A stretch of DNA of 64,000 bases from assembly GCA_051418075.1 (NCBI GenBank), contig JBPRGG010000177.1, positions 62,001 to 126,000 on the forward strand, given 5' to 3'. The number at the start of each line of letters is the position of its first letter. Positions within the stretch are counted from its first letter, which is position 1. The DNA is from JBPRGG01 sp051418075 (GTDB taxonomy: Bacteria > Bacteroidota > Bacteroidia > Cytophagales > Cyclobacteriaceae). Under the pieces are notes generated by a model that saw nothing but the letters and a program-made list of their open reading frames with translations, was not told the origin of the DNA and searched no databases. Below, one piece after another: positions 26,874-36,046 of the stretch. The position numbers were made by a program, and so were the translations under genes.

Positions 26874-27152
26874 TTAAATAACTGCAAAAATGTCAGATTC
26901 TCTCATGATGAGATAGTCATTACCATCAATGTTTATTTCAGTACCAGAGTATTTTCCATATAGGATCTGATCACCCACTTTAACAGTTAAGGGCTCATCT
27001 TTTTTACCAGTACCTACAGCTACTACTGCGCCTTTTTGTGGTTTTTCTTTGGCAGTATCAGGAATGATTATACCAGAAGCTGTTTTTTCTTCAGCTGCAG
27101 CAGGTTCTACCAGAACTCTATCTGCCAGGGGTTTGATGTTTACTTTAGACAT
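26874..27152 (-). CDS. groS: Co-chaperonin GroES
   Basis: The lid of the GroEL chamber, 92 residues. Family features are IKPLADRVLVEP at the start, the mobile-loop region EEKTASGIIIPDTAKEKP and the dome region, ending in RESDIFAVI. It is the first gene of the chaperonin operon. The 250 nt upstream are shared with a divergent hypothetical gene; I see no CIRCE there. Confidence 0.97.
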   Translation of the reverse strand: MSKVNIKPLADRVLVEPAAAEEKTASGIIIPDTAKEKPQKGAVVAVGTGKKDEPLTVKVGDQILYGKYSGTEINIDGNDYLIMRESDIFAVI

Positions 27153-27335
27153 ACTTATTAATTAATTTTAGGTTAACACTACTTTGTTATTAAACTACCG
27201 GCTAATGATCATTTATAGTGCCAAAATTGATATGTCCGAAAAAATAGCAGTTTTACTGACACTTTTTCAGCACCCCAAGGAGAAACAGTAAAAAATTTAA
27301 ATTATACTAAAATCTGACACTGACAGGTTTACCGC

Positions 27336-27364
27336 TTGACAGGATATAAATAATTGATTATATT
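27336..27364 (+). promoter_or_regulatory. TTGACA/TATATT-like element before the hypothetical gene
   Basis: TTGACA at 27336-27341, 17 nt, TATATT at 27359-27364, about 40 nt before the ATG at 27405. This would be a good sigma-70 promoter in Proteobacteria. The main Bacteroidota sigma factor prefers other boxes, so the match may be chance. Confidence 0.3.
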
Positions 27365-27404
27365 TTCAATTGGTTTTAAAAATGTTTGATCATACTCATT
27401 GCCT

Positions 27405-28124
27405 ATGAAAGCATTACCACAAGATTGGCTTACTCAAGATCTGATTGATTTTGAATATAAAAAGTTTATTGTATTGGCTTATTTGAAAGATGTTAAGGAA
27501 AACTTCAACCAATATTTTCTTTATCCCTTTCTTTCAGACCTTGTTTTTCATTATCGTAATTTGATTTCTATCAGGGAAAATAAAAAACTGATCTATGAAA
27601 ATTTTCCCAAGGCCATATCCAAGGCAGATTTTGAAAAGCTAAAGTTGAATTATGAAAAAATTGTAGATGATGATGATTTGATGAAAGAATTGGAGGAAAT
27701 CATTGAGTTTTCCCTGACCAAATTTCAGTTGGTATTAGATGAAGGAAAGTCTATTTACGAATATGTGGAAGAAAATGTGCAGATAACACCTATAGGTCTT
27801 TCACCCCTCTATGCCAAAGAAGGTTATCTGCTGATCAATCAAAAAGATCAAAAAGAAATGGAAATACACCGCTATTTAATAACTGTCTTTGAAAGCGCCG
27901 ATGAGACCTATCAGGGAGTTCATACCGAATACCTGGAAACAGTTTATAAGCAGGTCTCAAGCACTTATGAAAGTTTAAAACTTGAGCTAATCAAAAAGTA
28001 CAGGCAGATGCCAAATCCGGCCACTTATTTAATCTATTCAAAAATAAACCTGCCTTTTCAGGAAACATTATTTCCGGTGGCTAAAAGGTTGCTGGTGAAA
28101 TACGTCAATTCTACCAGCAGCTAA
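27405..28124 (+). CDS. Hypothetical soluble protein
   Basis: A 239-residue protein from the ATG at 27405 (a TTG at 27399 would add two residues). No signal peptide or membrane segment. It is acidic and helical in the first 120 residues, with DDDDLMKELEEIIEFS near 90, followed by a mixed region with YVEENVQITPIGLSPLYAKEGYLLI. I recall similar proteins in other Bacteroidota without a named function, and I propose none. It stands alone between the divergent groES and convergent secG genes and ends in a good hairpin. Confidence 0.75.
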   Translation: MKALPQDWLTQDLIDFEYKKFIVLAYLKDVKENFNQYFLYPFLSDLVFHYRNLISIRENKKLIYENFPKAISKADFEKLKLNYEKIVDDDDLMKELEEIIEFSLTKFQLVLDEGKSIYEYVEENVQITPIGLSPLYAKEGYLLINQKDQKEMEIHRYLITVFESADETYQGVHTEYLETVYKQVSSTYESLKLELIKKYRQMPNPATYLIYSKINLPFQETLFPVAKRLLVKYVNSTSS

Positions 28125-28130
28125 AAATAA

Positions 28131-28171
28131 AAAGTCTGATTCAAGCGAATATGCTAATTGAATCAGACTTT
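28131..28171. terminator. Bidirectional terminator between convergent genes
   Basis: A perfect 14-bp stem AAAGTCTGATTCAA / TTGAATCAGACTTT with a 13-nt loop, between the hypothetical gene (plus) and secG (minus). The minus-strand exit has a T-rich run, so it works best for the secG transcript. Confidence 0.85.
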
Positions 28172-28195
28172 CTTAATATGCTAATCTTCTTTAGC

Positions 28196-28582
28196 TTAAT
28201 CTATGATGGTGGCACTATCCTGTTCCAAAGGAATATCACCGGTAGTATCAAGATCAGAGTTTACATCTCCGATATTATTCTCCAGGTTAGGCAGAATGTT
28301 TCTGTCCTGAGCTTTTTCAATATTAGGACTGGAAAAACCTCCTGATGGTGCCTGGGTACTCACTAAAATACTGGAACTTAAGCTAAAAACCACCAATGCG
28401 ACAGCAAGTCCCCAGGTGATTTTCTCCAAAATGTCACTGGTTTTTTTCACTCCCATAAGCTGACTGGATCCTGAACCACCAAACTGGCTGGATAAACCAC
28501 CACCTTTTGAATTTTGGGCTAATACAACCAGGATCAAAAATAGTGATACCAAAATGGTTAAACTGATAATTAATATGAACAT
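28196..28582 (-). CDS. secG: Preprotein translocase subunit SecG
   Basis: Small inner-membrane part of the SecYEG channel. Of 128 residues, the first membrane segment is at 2-22, then LAQNSKGGGLSSQFGGSGSSQ, the typical glycine-rich loop, and a second membrane segment near 55-75. The C-terminal 50 residues are an acidic, low-complexity tail longer than in E. coli. It ends the miaB operon, 4 nt after the preceding gene. Confidence 0.93.
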   Translation of the reverse strand: MFILIISLTILVSLFLILVVLAQNSKGGGLSSQFGGSGSSQLMGVKKTSDILEKITWGLAVALVVFSLSSSILVSTQAPSGGFSSPNIEKAQDRNILPNLENNIGDVNSDLDTTGDIPLEQDSATIID

Positions 28583-28586
28583 ATGC

Positions 28587-29789
28587 TTACTGTTTTTTTA
28601 ATTCTTCAATTTGAGCTGCAAAGTAAGTCTTTTTTTGGGGAAATTTCCAAATTAATTTCTTATAAATGTCAATTGCCTTATTGACCTTGCCTTGCTTCTG
28701 CATAATCATTGCCAGGTTTTCTGAAATCAGATCATCCCCGATGGATGTACTTTTTGTTGACAGATCTTCCTGTTGTTTTTCTTCTGTGGCTTTATTTTTA
28801 GTATTATACTTTCTCAGGAACTTCTCATTAGTGATAAAATTATCTATTATATCAAACTGCTCTTTTTGTTTTTGCTGGGCAAAATTATCCTGTTGGTGCG
28901 ATTCCTGTTCCTGAGGATTTTCAAGTACTTGACCCTGGTTTAAGTAACTGGTCAGCAAACTTAAATCTTCTTTTTTATTTTCAATGGAATCTGCTTCCGG
29001 TACATTAAACAAGGAAGAAGGCTCTTTAGGTTCAATTACTTCAAACTCTTTTTCTTTTTCAATATATTGGGATTTACGTTCCTGCGCTTCTTTTAAATTC
29101 TGTAATACCTCTTCCGCTAACTTTTCCGGGTCTGGTTCAGGAGTTTCTTCAGACATTACCATGCTATCCTGAATTTCTAGCTGGTCAATAAACTGCTCAG
29201 CCTGTTTAAATTCTTTAATATCTATCCCTTCTGTTTCTTCCTGGGATTGGTTTGGTGGAGTATCAGCCATTTCAGGAATCGCAGGATCATTCTTCAATTG
29301 AGTGGACTCCACTACAGGTTCCTCTGATGGATTATCAACAGGTTTTTTCTCTACTGCATTAACCTGTTCCTGTAATTCTGGATTAATCATTTGATCTTTT
29401 CGAAGTTTTGCTTCCAAAGCCTCATTTTGCTGCTCAGTATCGGTATTTATTTGATCAACCTGCTTGTCCTCCAACATAGCCTGCTCAGAAGCATCATTCT
29501 TCTGGATGGGTGCAGAGTCCGGTAGCGAAGCAATATTGGGCCAGCTTCCTTGCATGATTTTTTTTAAAACAGATCGATCAGAGGTATGTAATGCGGCCTG
29601 ACTTAACATTGGTTTTTTATTAGCAATATTTTGATCCTGACCTATTTTAGCTATAAAAACATATCCTATCTGAAAATAAGGGTATTTCTCTACCAAGTTC
29701 TCATAATTACTAAGATCAAGTTCAGGGCCTTTTTCAGGATGGTGTATTATCTGTATAAATTCTTCTTTTGACACTTTGTTAAAATACAA
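28587..29789 (-). CDS. TPR-tailed acidic protein between lptE and secG
   Basis: A 400-residue soluble protein. Residues 1-90 look globular (YPYFQIGYVFIAKIGQDQ), about 95-340 are low-complexity Glu/Gln/Pro-rich and probably disordered. The last 45 residues form a TPR-like pair of helices (LAMIMQKQGKVNKAIDIYKKLIWKFPQKKTYF). Proteins of this layout occur at the same place in many Bacteroidota genomes. Gaps to neighbours are 29 nt (lptE side) and 4 nt (secG side), so it is in the operon. Function unknown; a role in envelope biogenesis is a guess from context. Confidence 0.8.
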   Translation of the reverse strand: MYFNKVSKEEFIQIIHHPEKGPELDLSNYENLVEKYPYFQIGYVFIAKIGQDQNIANKKPMLSQAALHTSDRSVLKKIMQGSWPNIASLPDSAPIQKNDASEQAMLEDKQVDQINTDTEQQNEALEAKLRKDQMINPELQEQVNAVEKKPVDNPSEEPVVESTQLKNDPAIPEMADTPPNQSQEETEGIDIKEFKQAEQFIDQLEIQDSMVMSEETPEPDPEKLAEEVLQNLKEAQERKSQYIEKEKEFEVIEPKEPSSLFNVPEADSIENKKEDLSLLTSYLNQGQVLENPQEQESHQQDNFAQQKQKEQFDIIDNFITNEKFLRKYNTKNKATEEKQQEDLSTKSTSIGDDLISENLAMIMQKQGKVNKAIDIYKKLIWKFPQKKTYFAAQIEELKKQ

Positions 29790-29818
29790 TTTTACCTGTT
29801 AAAAATCAAATAATTAAT

Positions 29819-30367
29819 TTACCAGTTAGCCACAGTAGCATTGAAAATATCATAAATGACCTGTTCGAATATATTTTCAATCAACCTTTCCTCTACAGCA
29901 CTTAATTCTTCAGTATCCGGATTGTAATCATCGAAAAATGAGAATCGTCTATTTTCAAAAGTTTGTTCATCATCTACTGTATTAATATAGGTTACATTAA
30001 TGGATATGGTAAGTCTTTGAGAACCGGCAAGATCCTGCACGTTTGGATTTCCAGAAGCTACCGGGGCTACCGGACTGAAATTATACCCGGTAATATTTCC
30101 TTCAATATGCAGATCTCCATCATTGTTTTCCAGGGTTAGTTGGGTATTTCTCTGATAATAATCCCGAAGCTCTTCTGTAAACCTTTGAGCTAAGTTGGGA
30201 GGGCCGCCGGTAGATTCATCATAAAAATTTTGAATTGATATAGTTTGAATTTGGGAATAGTCAATAGCAATACCTGATAATGAATATACTCCACAGGATG
30301 AAATAGTGCCCGAGAAAATAATGATAAAGCTGATTACAAAACCTAAATTAGGAGTTTTCCAGTTCAT
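29819..30367 (-). CDS. lptE: LptE-family LPS assembly lipoprotein
   Basis: Outer-membrane lipoprotein that plugs LptD and helps to insert lipopolysaccharide. I take the ATG at 30367, giving 182 residues and a proper lipoprotein signal with lipobox cysteine C25 (TISSCGVYSLSG); the frame is open further upstream but without a signal. The mature part has YSLSG and the IDYSQIQTISIQNFYDES strand typical of Bacteroidota LptE. The start overlaps the end of the sigma-54 activator gene by 20 nt, implying translational coupling. Confidence 0.85.
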   Translation of the reverse strand: MNWKTPNLGFVISFIIIFSGTISSCGVYSLSGIAIDYSQIQTISIQNFYDESTGGPPNLAQRFTEELRDYYQRNTQLTLENNDGDLHIEGNITGYNFSPVAPVASGNPNVQDLAGSQRLTISINVTYINTVDDEQTFENRRFSFFDDYNPDTEELSAVEERLIENIFEQVIYDIFNATVANW

Positions 30368-31658
30368 ATTGTTTGATTTTTCGGTAAAGTGTACGCTCAG
30401 AAATGCCAAGATCCTGGGCTGCGTATTTACGTTTGTTGTTATTTTTACGTAAAGCCTTGACAATCAATTCTTTTTCCTTTTTCTCAATGGATAAAGACTC
30501 ATCATTTTCTGTTTCGTGGGTAATATCTTCTATTTCTTCTTCCTTTTCCTGATTGTACCGCGATGTTTCGATCTTTGGTTCTGGCTGTACTGAAGTAATA
30601 TCATATGGTTTACTGGCAGCATCCTCTAATAAATAAGTGCTGGTTTTATAATCTTCTTTATTCAAACCCTGATCAAGGTTGGTAAATAATTGCTGGCTTT
30701 CTTCAATCATTTCATCACTGTATTCTCCGTTTTTAAGCATTTGATTTACCAGTTTTTTCAACTCATTGACATCTTTTTTCATGTCAAACAAAACTTTATA
30801 TAAGAGATCTCGCTCTGAAATGCCTGTACTGGATTTTTCATCTTTGTACAAAGCTGGGATCAGGCTGTTTTCCTGGGGCAGATACTTAAGTAATTTTTCA
30901 GAATCTACCTCTCTTTCCAGTTCTAGCACAGACATTTGCTCCACCAGGTTTTTCAGTTGCCTGATATTACCGGGAAAACGATATTTCATCAGGGTTATTT
31001 TAGCAGATTCTGTCAAATAAATGGGCTTGGTCCGGTATCTTTCGGCATAATCTGAGGCGAATTTTCTAAAGAGCAATAACATGTCATCACTTCGATCCCG
31101 CAGGGGAGGAACAAAAATTGGAACAGTATTCAACCTGTAGTAAAGATCTTCACGGAATTTTCCTTTACCCACCGCTTCCAGCAAATTCTTATTAGTAGCA
31201 GCTACAATTCGAACATCTGTTTTTTGAACTTTCGATGATCCGACCTTTATAAATTCTCCATATTCCAGCACCCTTAGTAACCTGGATTGGGTATTTAAAG
31301 GCATTTCTGCAATTTCATCCAGAAAGATGGTGCCTCCATTGGTTACCTCAAAATATCCTTTTCTGGTCTCATGAGCGCCAGTAAATGATCCTTTTTCATG
31401 TCCGAACAATTCAGAATCGATAGTACCTTCTGGAATGGCACCACAGTTGATGGCTATAAACTGACCATGTTTTCGGGTGCTTAATTGGTGAATTATTTTT
31501 GAAAAGGATTCTTTTCCGGTTCCGCTTTCACCGGTGATCAAAACAGTCATATCAGTAGGAGCCACCTGGGCTGCTATTTCAATAGCATGATTTAGCAGGG
31601 GTGAATTACCGATAATCTCAAACCTTTGCTTTATTGATAATATTTCCTGATCGCGCAA
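30348..31658 (-). CDS. Sigma-54-dependent transcriptional activator without receiver domain
   Basis: AAA+ activator of 436 residues that begins almost directly at the ATPase domain, with no receiver, GAF or PAS part. Walker A GESGTGKE at 43-50, the sigma-54 contact loop as GSFTGA at 90-95 (standard is GAFTGA), Walker B IFLDE at 111-115 and FPGNIRQLKNL. A linker of about 130 residues (270-390) is acidic, and the C-terminal HTH of Fis type is near residues 400-435 (AAQDLGISERTLYRKIKQYE). It lies between miaB (26 nt) and lptE (overlap 20 nt), a conserved Bacteroidota order. Without a sensing domain it is probably always active or controlled by expression. Confidence 0.9.
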   Translation of the reverse strand: MRDQEILSIKQRFEIIGNSPLLNHAIEIAAQVAPTDMTVLITGESGTGKESFSKIIHQLSTRKHGQFIAINCGAIPEGTIDSELFGHEKGSFTGAHETRKGYFEVTNGGTIFLDEIAEMPLNTQSRLLRVLEYGEFIKVGSSKVQKTDVRIVAATNKNLLEAVGKGKFREDLYYRLNTVPIFVPPLRDRSDDMLLLFRKFASDYAERYRTKPIYLTESAKITLMKYRFPGNIRQLKNLVEQMSVLELEREVDSEKLLKYLPQENSLIPALYKDEKSSTGISERDLLYKVLFDMKKDVNELKKLVNQMLKNGEYSDEMIEESQQLFTNLDQGLNKEDYKTSTYLLEDAASKPYDITSVQPEPKIETSRYNQEKEEEIEDITHETENDESLSIEKKEKELIVKALRKNNNKRKYAAQDLGISERTLYRKIKQYELENS

Positions 31659-31684
31659 GATTAAAAATATTTTAGATTAAAAAA

Positions 31685-33109
31685 TCAATTAACTGCTTCA
31701 CCAATTAAGGTGGCCGAAGTACATTCTTTTACCAATACCTCCACATATTGGCCTGGACTATAATTTTTCCTGGGGAAAACGATGACCTTATTGGCACTGT
31801 TTCGACCCTGTAAAAACTCATCAGACTTTTTAGAAGTTCCTTCTATTAAGACTTTATATACATTACCTAAATTTTGTTGATTTCGCTGAAGGGATAAATT
31901 TTTTTGTTTTTCTATGATTTCACTTAACCTTCTCTTTTTTACAGGTAATGGAATATCATCCTGTAACTTTTTGGCAGCAAAAGTGCCAGGACGTTCGGAA
32001 TACATAAACATGTAGGAAAAATCATATTGTGCATATTCCATCAGGCTGAGTGTGTCCTGATGTTCTTCCTCTGATTCGCTACAGAAGCCGGCAATAATAT
32101 CAGAAGATATGCCACATGCTTCTCCAAGTATATTTCTGATGGCATCAATTCTGTTCATATACCATTCTCTGGTATAGGTCCTTTTCATCAGGTCTAATAT
32201 CCGGCTATTACCGCTTTGAGCAGGTAAGTGTATATATTTACAAATGTTGTCATATTGATTCATAGTCCTGAGTACATCATCTGTCATGTCTTTAGGATGA
32301 GAGGTGGAAAATCTGACCCTCAGGTCAGGATGAACTTCCGCCACCATGGCTAATAATTCGGCAAAATTAAAGGTTTTCCCATCCTGATCACTCCATTTGT
32401 AGGAATCAACATTTTGGCCCAATAAGGTTACTTCCCTATAACCCCGGTGAAATAGATCTTGTGCTTCTTTTAGGATAGATTCAGGCTCTCGGCTTCTTTC
32501 CCTGCCTCTGGTAAAGGGAACCACACAAAAAGAGCACATGTTATCACAGCCTCTCATGATGGAAATAAAAGCAGTTATCCCGTTGGAATTTAACCTGACT
32601 GGATTTATATCGGCATAGGTTTCTTCCCGGGAAAGGAAAGTATTTACTGCTTTATGACCTTCTTCTACTTCAAAAACCAGTTTGGGCAAGTCGCGGTAAG
32701 CATCTGGTCCGGCTACAATATCCACAATTTTCTCCTGTTCCAGAAGTTGATGTTTCAATCTTTCAGCCATACAGCCTAACACGCCGATGATAAGGTCCGG
32801 TTTTTTTCTTTTAATGACATTAAACTCAGTCAGACGTTTACGGATAGTCTGTTCAGCTTTCTCCCGGATCGAACAGGTATTGATGAAAATAGCGTCAGCT
32901 TGTTCAAACTCAGAGGTAGAATCAAAGCCGTTGTGCTGCATGATAGACATTACAATTTCACTGTCGGAAAAATTCATCTGACATCCATAACTTTCGATGT
33001 ATAAACTTCTTTTTTTTCCTGTATCTTTATTAGGAGATACTTTAACCTGACACTGAGCCTCTTTTTCTTCTGCCTGAATAATATCTATATTCTTAATCAA
33101 TTCACTCAT
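31685..33109 (-). CDS. miaB: tRNA-2-methylthio-N6-dimethylallyladenosine synthase
   Basis: Radical-SAM methylthiotransferase that modifies A37 of tRNAs reading UNN codons. The 474-residue protein has the N-terminal cluster cysteines C43, C79 and C113, and the radical-SAM CxxxCxxC at C188, C192 and C195 (RGCDNMCSFC). A TRAM domain is at about 410-470. It is the first gene of a five-gene operon (miaB, sigma-54 activator, lptE, TPR protein, secG). A TATCTTTG -7 box on the minus strand at 33137-33130 lies 21 nt before the start, but no -33 box is clear. Confidence 0.96.
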   Translation of the reverse strand: MSELIKNIDIIQAEEKEAQCQVKVSPNKDTGKKRSLYIESYGCQMNFSDSEIVMSIMQHNGFDSTSEFEQADAIFINTCSIREKAEQTIRKRLTEFNVIKRKKPDLIIGVLGCMAERLKHQLLEQEKIVDIVAGPDAYRDLPKLVFEVEEGHKAVNTFLSREETYADINPVRLNSNGITAFISIMRGCDNMCSFCVVPFTRGRERSREPESILKEAQDLFHRGYREVTLLGQNVDSYKWSDQDGKTFNFAELLAMVAEVHPDLRVRFSTSHPKDMTDDVLRTMNQYDNICKYIHLPAQSGNSRILDLMKRTYTREWYMNRIDAIRNILGEACGISSDIIAGFCSESEEEHQDTLSLMEYAQYDFSYMFMYSERPGTFAAKKLQDDIPLPVKKRRLSEIIEKQKNLSLQRNQQNLGNVYKVLIEGTSKKSDEFLQGRNSANKVIVFPRKNYSPGQYVEVLVKECTSATLIGEAVN

Positions 33110-33312
33110 AATTTGTAATTTCTAAACTGCAAAGATAAATAAAAATGTCATTTTGTCAGTAGATAATCCATATTTCCTGAAGGTTAAATTGTCAATTATG
33201 GAAAAGGAGATTGGCTATCGAATGAATGTAAAAAACCCAAAATATTTTTAATAATCACATTTATTTTATATTTAATTACCGGGCAATTAGTAAATTCGCA
33301 TCAACTTAAATT

Positions 33313-33831
33313 ATGCGATTTATGGCTTTGATAAAATCTGTCAGGGGGATCCATCCAAAGTTTGGTGATAACTGCTTTTTAGCAGATAATGCCACTGTAG
33401 TGGGAGAGGTAATTATGGGGGATAATTGCAGTGTCTGGTTCAATGCAGTAGTGAGAGGTGATGTACACTCTATCACTATTGGGAATAATACCAATATACA
33501 GGATGGTGCAGTGATTCATTGTACTTATCAAAAAGCTAAAACAGTGATTGGCAATAATGTTTCTATAGCTCACAATGCCATAGTGCATGGATGTACAGTA
33601 GAAGATAATGTATTGATAGGTATGGGAGCAATTGTAATGGATGATGCAATAGTTAAAAGCGGGTCGATTATTGCTGCCGGGGCCGTTGTATTAGCCAAAA
33701 CCATAGTAGAACCTGGCTTTATTTATGCCGGTATGCCCGCCAAAAAGATAAAACCGGTAGGTGAGGAGCTAAAGGATGTATTCTCCAGAACAGCTAATAA
33801 TTATATCATGTATGCAAAATGGTTTGATTAA
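33313..33831 (+). CDS. Gamma-carbonic anhydrase-like hexapeptide protein
   Basis: Left-handed beta-helix protein of 172 residues with many hexapeptide turns, such as GDNCSVWFNAVVRGD and IGNNTNIQDGAVIHCT. The three metal-binding histidines of the gamma-carbonic anhydrase family appear as H in VIHCT and two in SIAHNAIVHGC. An N-terminal ATG at 33322 would shorten it by three residues. It is cytoplasmic. It could be a carbonic anhydrase or one of the many related proteins of unproven activity. The XdhC gene follows after a 1-nt gap. Confidence 0.88.
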   Translation: MRFMALIKSVRGIHPKFGDNCFLADNATVVGEVIMGDNCSVWFNAVVRGDVHSITIGNNTNIQDGAVIHCTYQKAKTVIGNNVSIAHNAIVHGCTVEDNVLIGMGAIVMDDAIVKSGSIIAAGAVVLAKTIVEPGFIYAGMPAKKIKPVGEELKDVFSRTANNYIMYAKWFD

Positions 33832-33832
33832 A

Positions 33833-34948
33833 ATGAAGGAATTGCAAAAAATTATTTCAGCTCACCAGAAATTATCTGAGAAAAATCAACGGACTGCTAT
33901 TGCTACAGTAGTCAATGCTTTGGGATCTTCATACCGAAAAGCAGGGGCTAGAATGCTGATTGCCGAGGATGGTTTTTGGACCGGATCCATCAGTGGAGGG
34001 TGTCTTGAAGGTGATGCTTTAAACAAATCCCGGGAAGTGATCAGAAGTCAAAAATCAAAATTAGTGCAATATGATACCAGGCATGGCATTGAAAATGCAT
34101 TGGGAGATGGTTTTGGTTGTGACGGAGTTTTAACTGTGTTAGTGGAACCAATTGTAGATGATTCAAAAAATGATCCTGTAAGCTTTTTGAAAGAGATTGA
34201 ACGGGAAAATGAAGCTTGCGCCATGGCTACCATTTATGATTCCAATGGTCTGCATGATTTTAATGGACAAAGAATTCTTTTGAAGTATGATGATAGCCTC
34301 ATATCCACAATTTCAGACCAACCAGTTGCAAACCTGGTCCTAAAAAACCTGCGAAAGCATCTATTGAACAAGGATTCAGGATCAGAAACTTATAATCTGG
34401 AAGGTAATACCATTAAGGTTCTGTTTGAAACCTTTAAACCAGACCTAAATCTGGTAATTTACGGTGCTGTTTTTCATGCTCTTCCAATTACCCGATTAGC
34501 CAAAGACTTAGGCTGGAAGGTAACTATAACTGATGTAGCGAAAAGTATGCCTGATAGTTTTTTTTATGAGGCAGATAACCTGCTATATGATAAAATGCCA
34601 ACATTAGATTATCCTGATAATACAGCTGCAGTCTGTTTAACCCATAACCCTCAGTATTTAATGGATGTGTTAAAATATTTGATGTCGTTAGATATTAACT
34701 ATATCGGTATTTTAGGGTCAAAAAAACGGATAAATAAAATCTTCAGAGAACTGGCCCAGGATGGATTTCCATTAAGTGAAAAGGACCATGAACGAATACA
34801 TAATCCCATAGGACTTGATTTAGGAAATGATACACCAGAGGAAATAGCCTTGTCAATTGTAGCTGAAATTCAGCAAAAGTTTTCTAAAAAGGGTGGGGGA
34901 TACATGAAGGATCTATTTGAACCTATACATAAAAGAATTCTGGCTTAA
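33833..34948 (+). CDS. XdhC/CoxI family protein
   Basis: Binds and helps to sulfurate or insert molybdenum cofactor into xanthine dehydrogenase-type enzymes. I take the ATG at 33833 (371 residues), just after the preceding stop. An upstream frame exists but would overlap the carbonic anhydrase-like gene by 56 nt and lacks family sequence. The N-terminal domain shows ISGGCLEGDALN and YDTRHG. The C-terminal Rossmann domain has GILGSKKR near residue 300 and HNPIGLDLG. No molybdoenzyme gene is in the window, so the client is elsewhere. Confidence 0.9.
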   Translation: MKELQKIISAHQKLSEKNQRTAIATVVNALGSSYRKAGARMLIAEDGFWTGSISGGCLEGDALNKSREVIRSQKSKLVQYDTRHGIENALGDGFGCDGVLTVLVEPIVDDSKNDPVSFLKEIERENEACAMATIYDSNGLHDFNGQRILLKYDDSLISTISDQPVANLVLKNLRKHLLNKDSGSETYNLEGNTIKVLFETFKPDLNLVIYGAVFHALPITRLAKDLGWKVTITDVAKSMPDSFFYEADNLLYDKMPTLDYPDNTAAVCLTHNPQYLMDVLKYLMSLDINYIGILGSKKRINKIFRELAQDGFPLSEKDHERIHNPIGLDLGNDTPEEIALSIVAEIQQKFSKKGGGYMKDLFEPIHKRILA

Positions 34949-34960
34949 TTAGAAAGATGA

Positions 34961-35932
34961 TTAAGTTAGTTTTTCTTTAATATCAGCTACAATGGTTTTA
35001 CCATGTTCCCGGCCGTTTTCTATGAATATCTTTGCAGTTTCTTCGCCGCCAATAATAGATCCGGCCAAATAGATACCCGGAATATTGGATTCATAAGTAT
35101 CTGAATTAATTTGGGGTATCAGATTTTCTCCCTCCAGGTTGATTCCCACCTTTTGGAGAAAATCCGCATCCGGACGATACCCAGTCATTAAAAAAACAAA
35201 CTCGGCCCGAAGCTCTTTTTCTTCTTCAGTAAGCAAATTTTTTATAAAAGCCTTTCCTGGTTCAATCCTGGTAAGAACAGATTGAAAATAAGCCGTTATT
35301 TCCTGTTTTTTGATCCTGTTTTCCAGATCTGGCACAATCCAGTATTTGGCCCTTTTATCAAGGGTATCAAACATATGAACCAAACTGACCTTTGCATCAT
35401 TTCGATACAGATCTAATGCAGTTTCTATTGCTGAATTGGCGCCTCCCACTACCAAAACTTTAGTCTTGGAATACTTATAGGCCTCATCATAATAATGACT
35501 GACATGAGGTAGATCTTCTCCTGGAATGTTCAAATAGCGGGGTACATCATAATACCCGGTAGCCAATATGATTTTTCTGGCAATAAATTTCTGCTTGCTG
35601 GTGAAAATACTAAAATATTCCTTTTCTTTATGAATAGCAGTAACTGTAGTAAATAATTCAAGATTTAAGTTGAAATGATTGACCACTTTCCGATAATATT
35701 TTAAAGCTTCAATTCTATTGGGTCTCATTCCCATAGAAACAAAAGGAAGGTCACCTATTTCAATATTTTCTGAAGTTGAAAAAAAGGTCATATTAACCGG
35801 ATATCTTCTGATGGATTCAGTAATACTCCCTTTATCTATAATAAGATAGTCAAGTTGTTCATTTGCTGCTTCAATCCCGCAAGCCAATCCACAAGGACCT
35901 GCACCTATGATTACCACATCCAGTGTTTTCAT
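34961..35932 (-). CDS. ypdA: YpdA-type bacillithiol disulfide reductase
   Basis: FAD/NADPH-dependent flavoprotein of 323 residues recycling oxidised bacillithiol. The FAD motif GAGPCG is at 10-15 and the NADPH motif GGANSAIE near 161-168. FFSTSENIEIGDLPF is typical of this family and absent from thioredoxin reductase; no CxxC redox pair is present, which also separates it from TrxB. It implies that the organism makes bacillithiol, as several Cytophagales do. It converges with xdhC across 12 nt. Confidence 0.88.
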   Translation of the reverse strand: MKTLDVVIIGAGPCGLACGIEAANEQLDYLIIDKGSITESIRRYPVNMTFFSTSENIEIGDLPFVSMGMRPNRIEALKYYRKVVNHFNLNLELFTTVTAIHKEKEYFSIFTSKQKFIARKIILATGYYDVPRYLNIPGEDLPHVSHYYDEAYKYSKTKVLVVGGANSAIETALDLYRNDAKVSLVHMFDTLDKRAKYWIVPDLENRIKKQEITAYFQSVLTRIEPGKAFIKNLLTEEEKELRAEFVFLMTGYRPDADFLQKVGINLEGENLIPQINSDTYESNIPGIYLAGSIIGGEETAKIFIENGREHGKTIVADIKEKLT

Positions 35933-36046
35933 ACTATTATATTTTGAAGCGTCAAAGATAGGGAAATATGAGGTAGTGAAAAAAACTTTTATGAAAAGGG
36001 AAAATAATAGTAATTTTAGCTGTTAAACCAATAAACTGATTGAAAA

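Noticed and set aside
27153..27335. A CIRCE heat-shock operator before groES
   Set aside because: No TTAGCACTC-N9-GAGTGCTAA or close variant was found.
30368..30463. A longer frame before lptE
   Set aside because: It would hide the lipoprotein signal; the ATG at 30367 gives the expected lipobox.
33776..33832. A longer N-terminus for XdhC, overlapping the carbonic anhydrase-like gene
   Set aside because: The extra residues do not look like the XdhC family and the ATG at 33833 fits a 1-nt gap after the previous stop.
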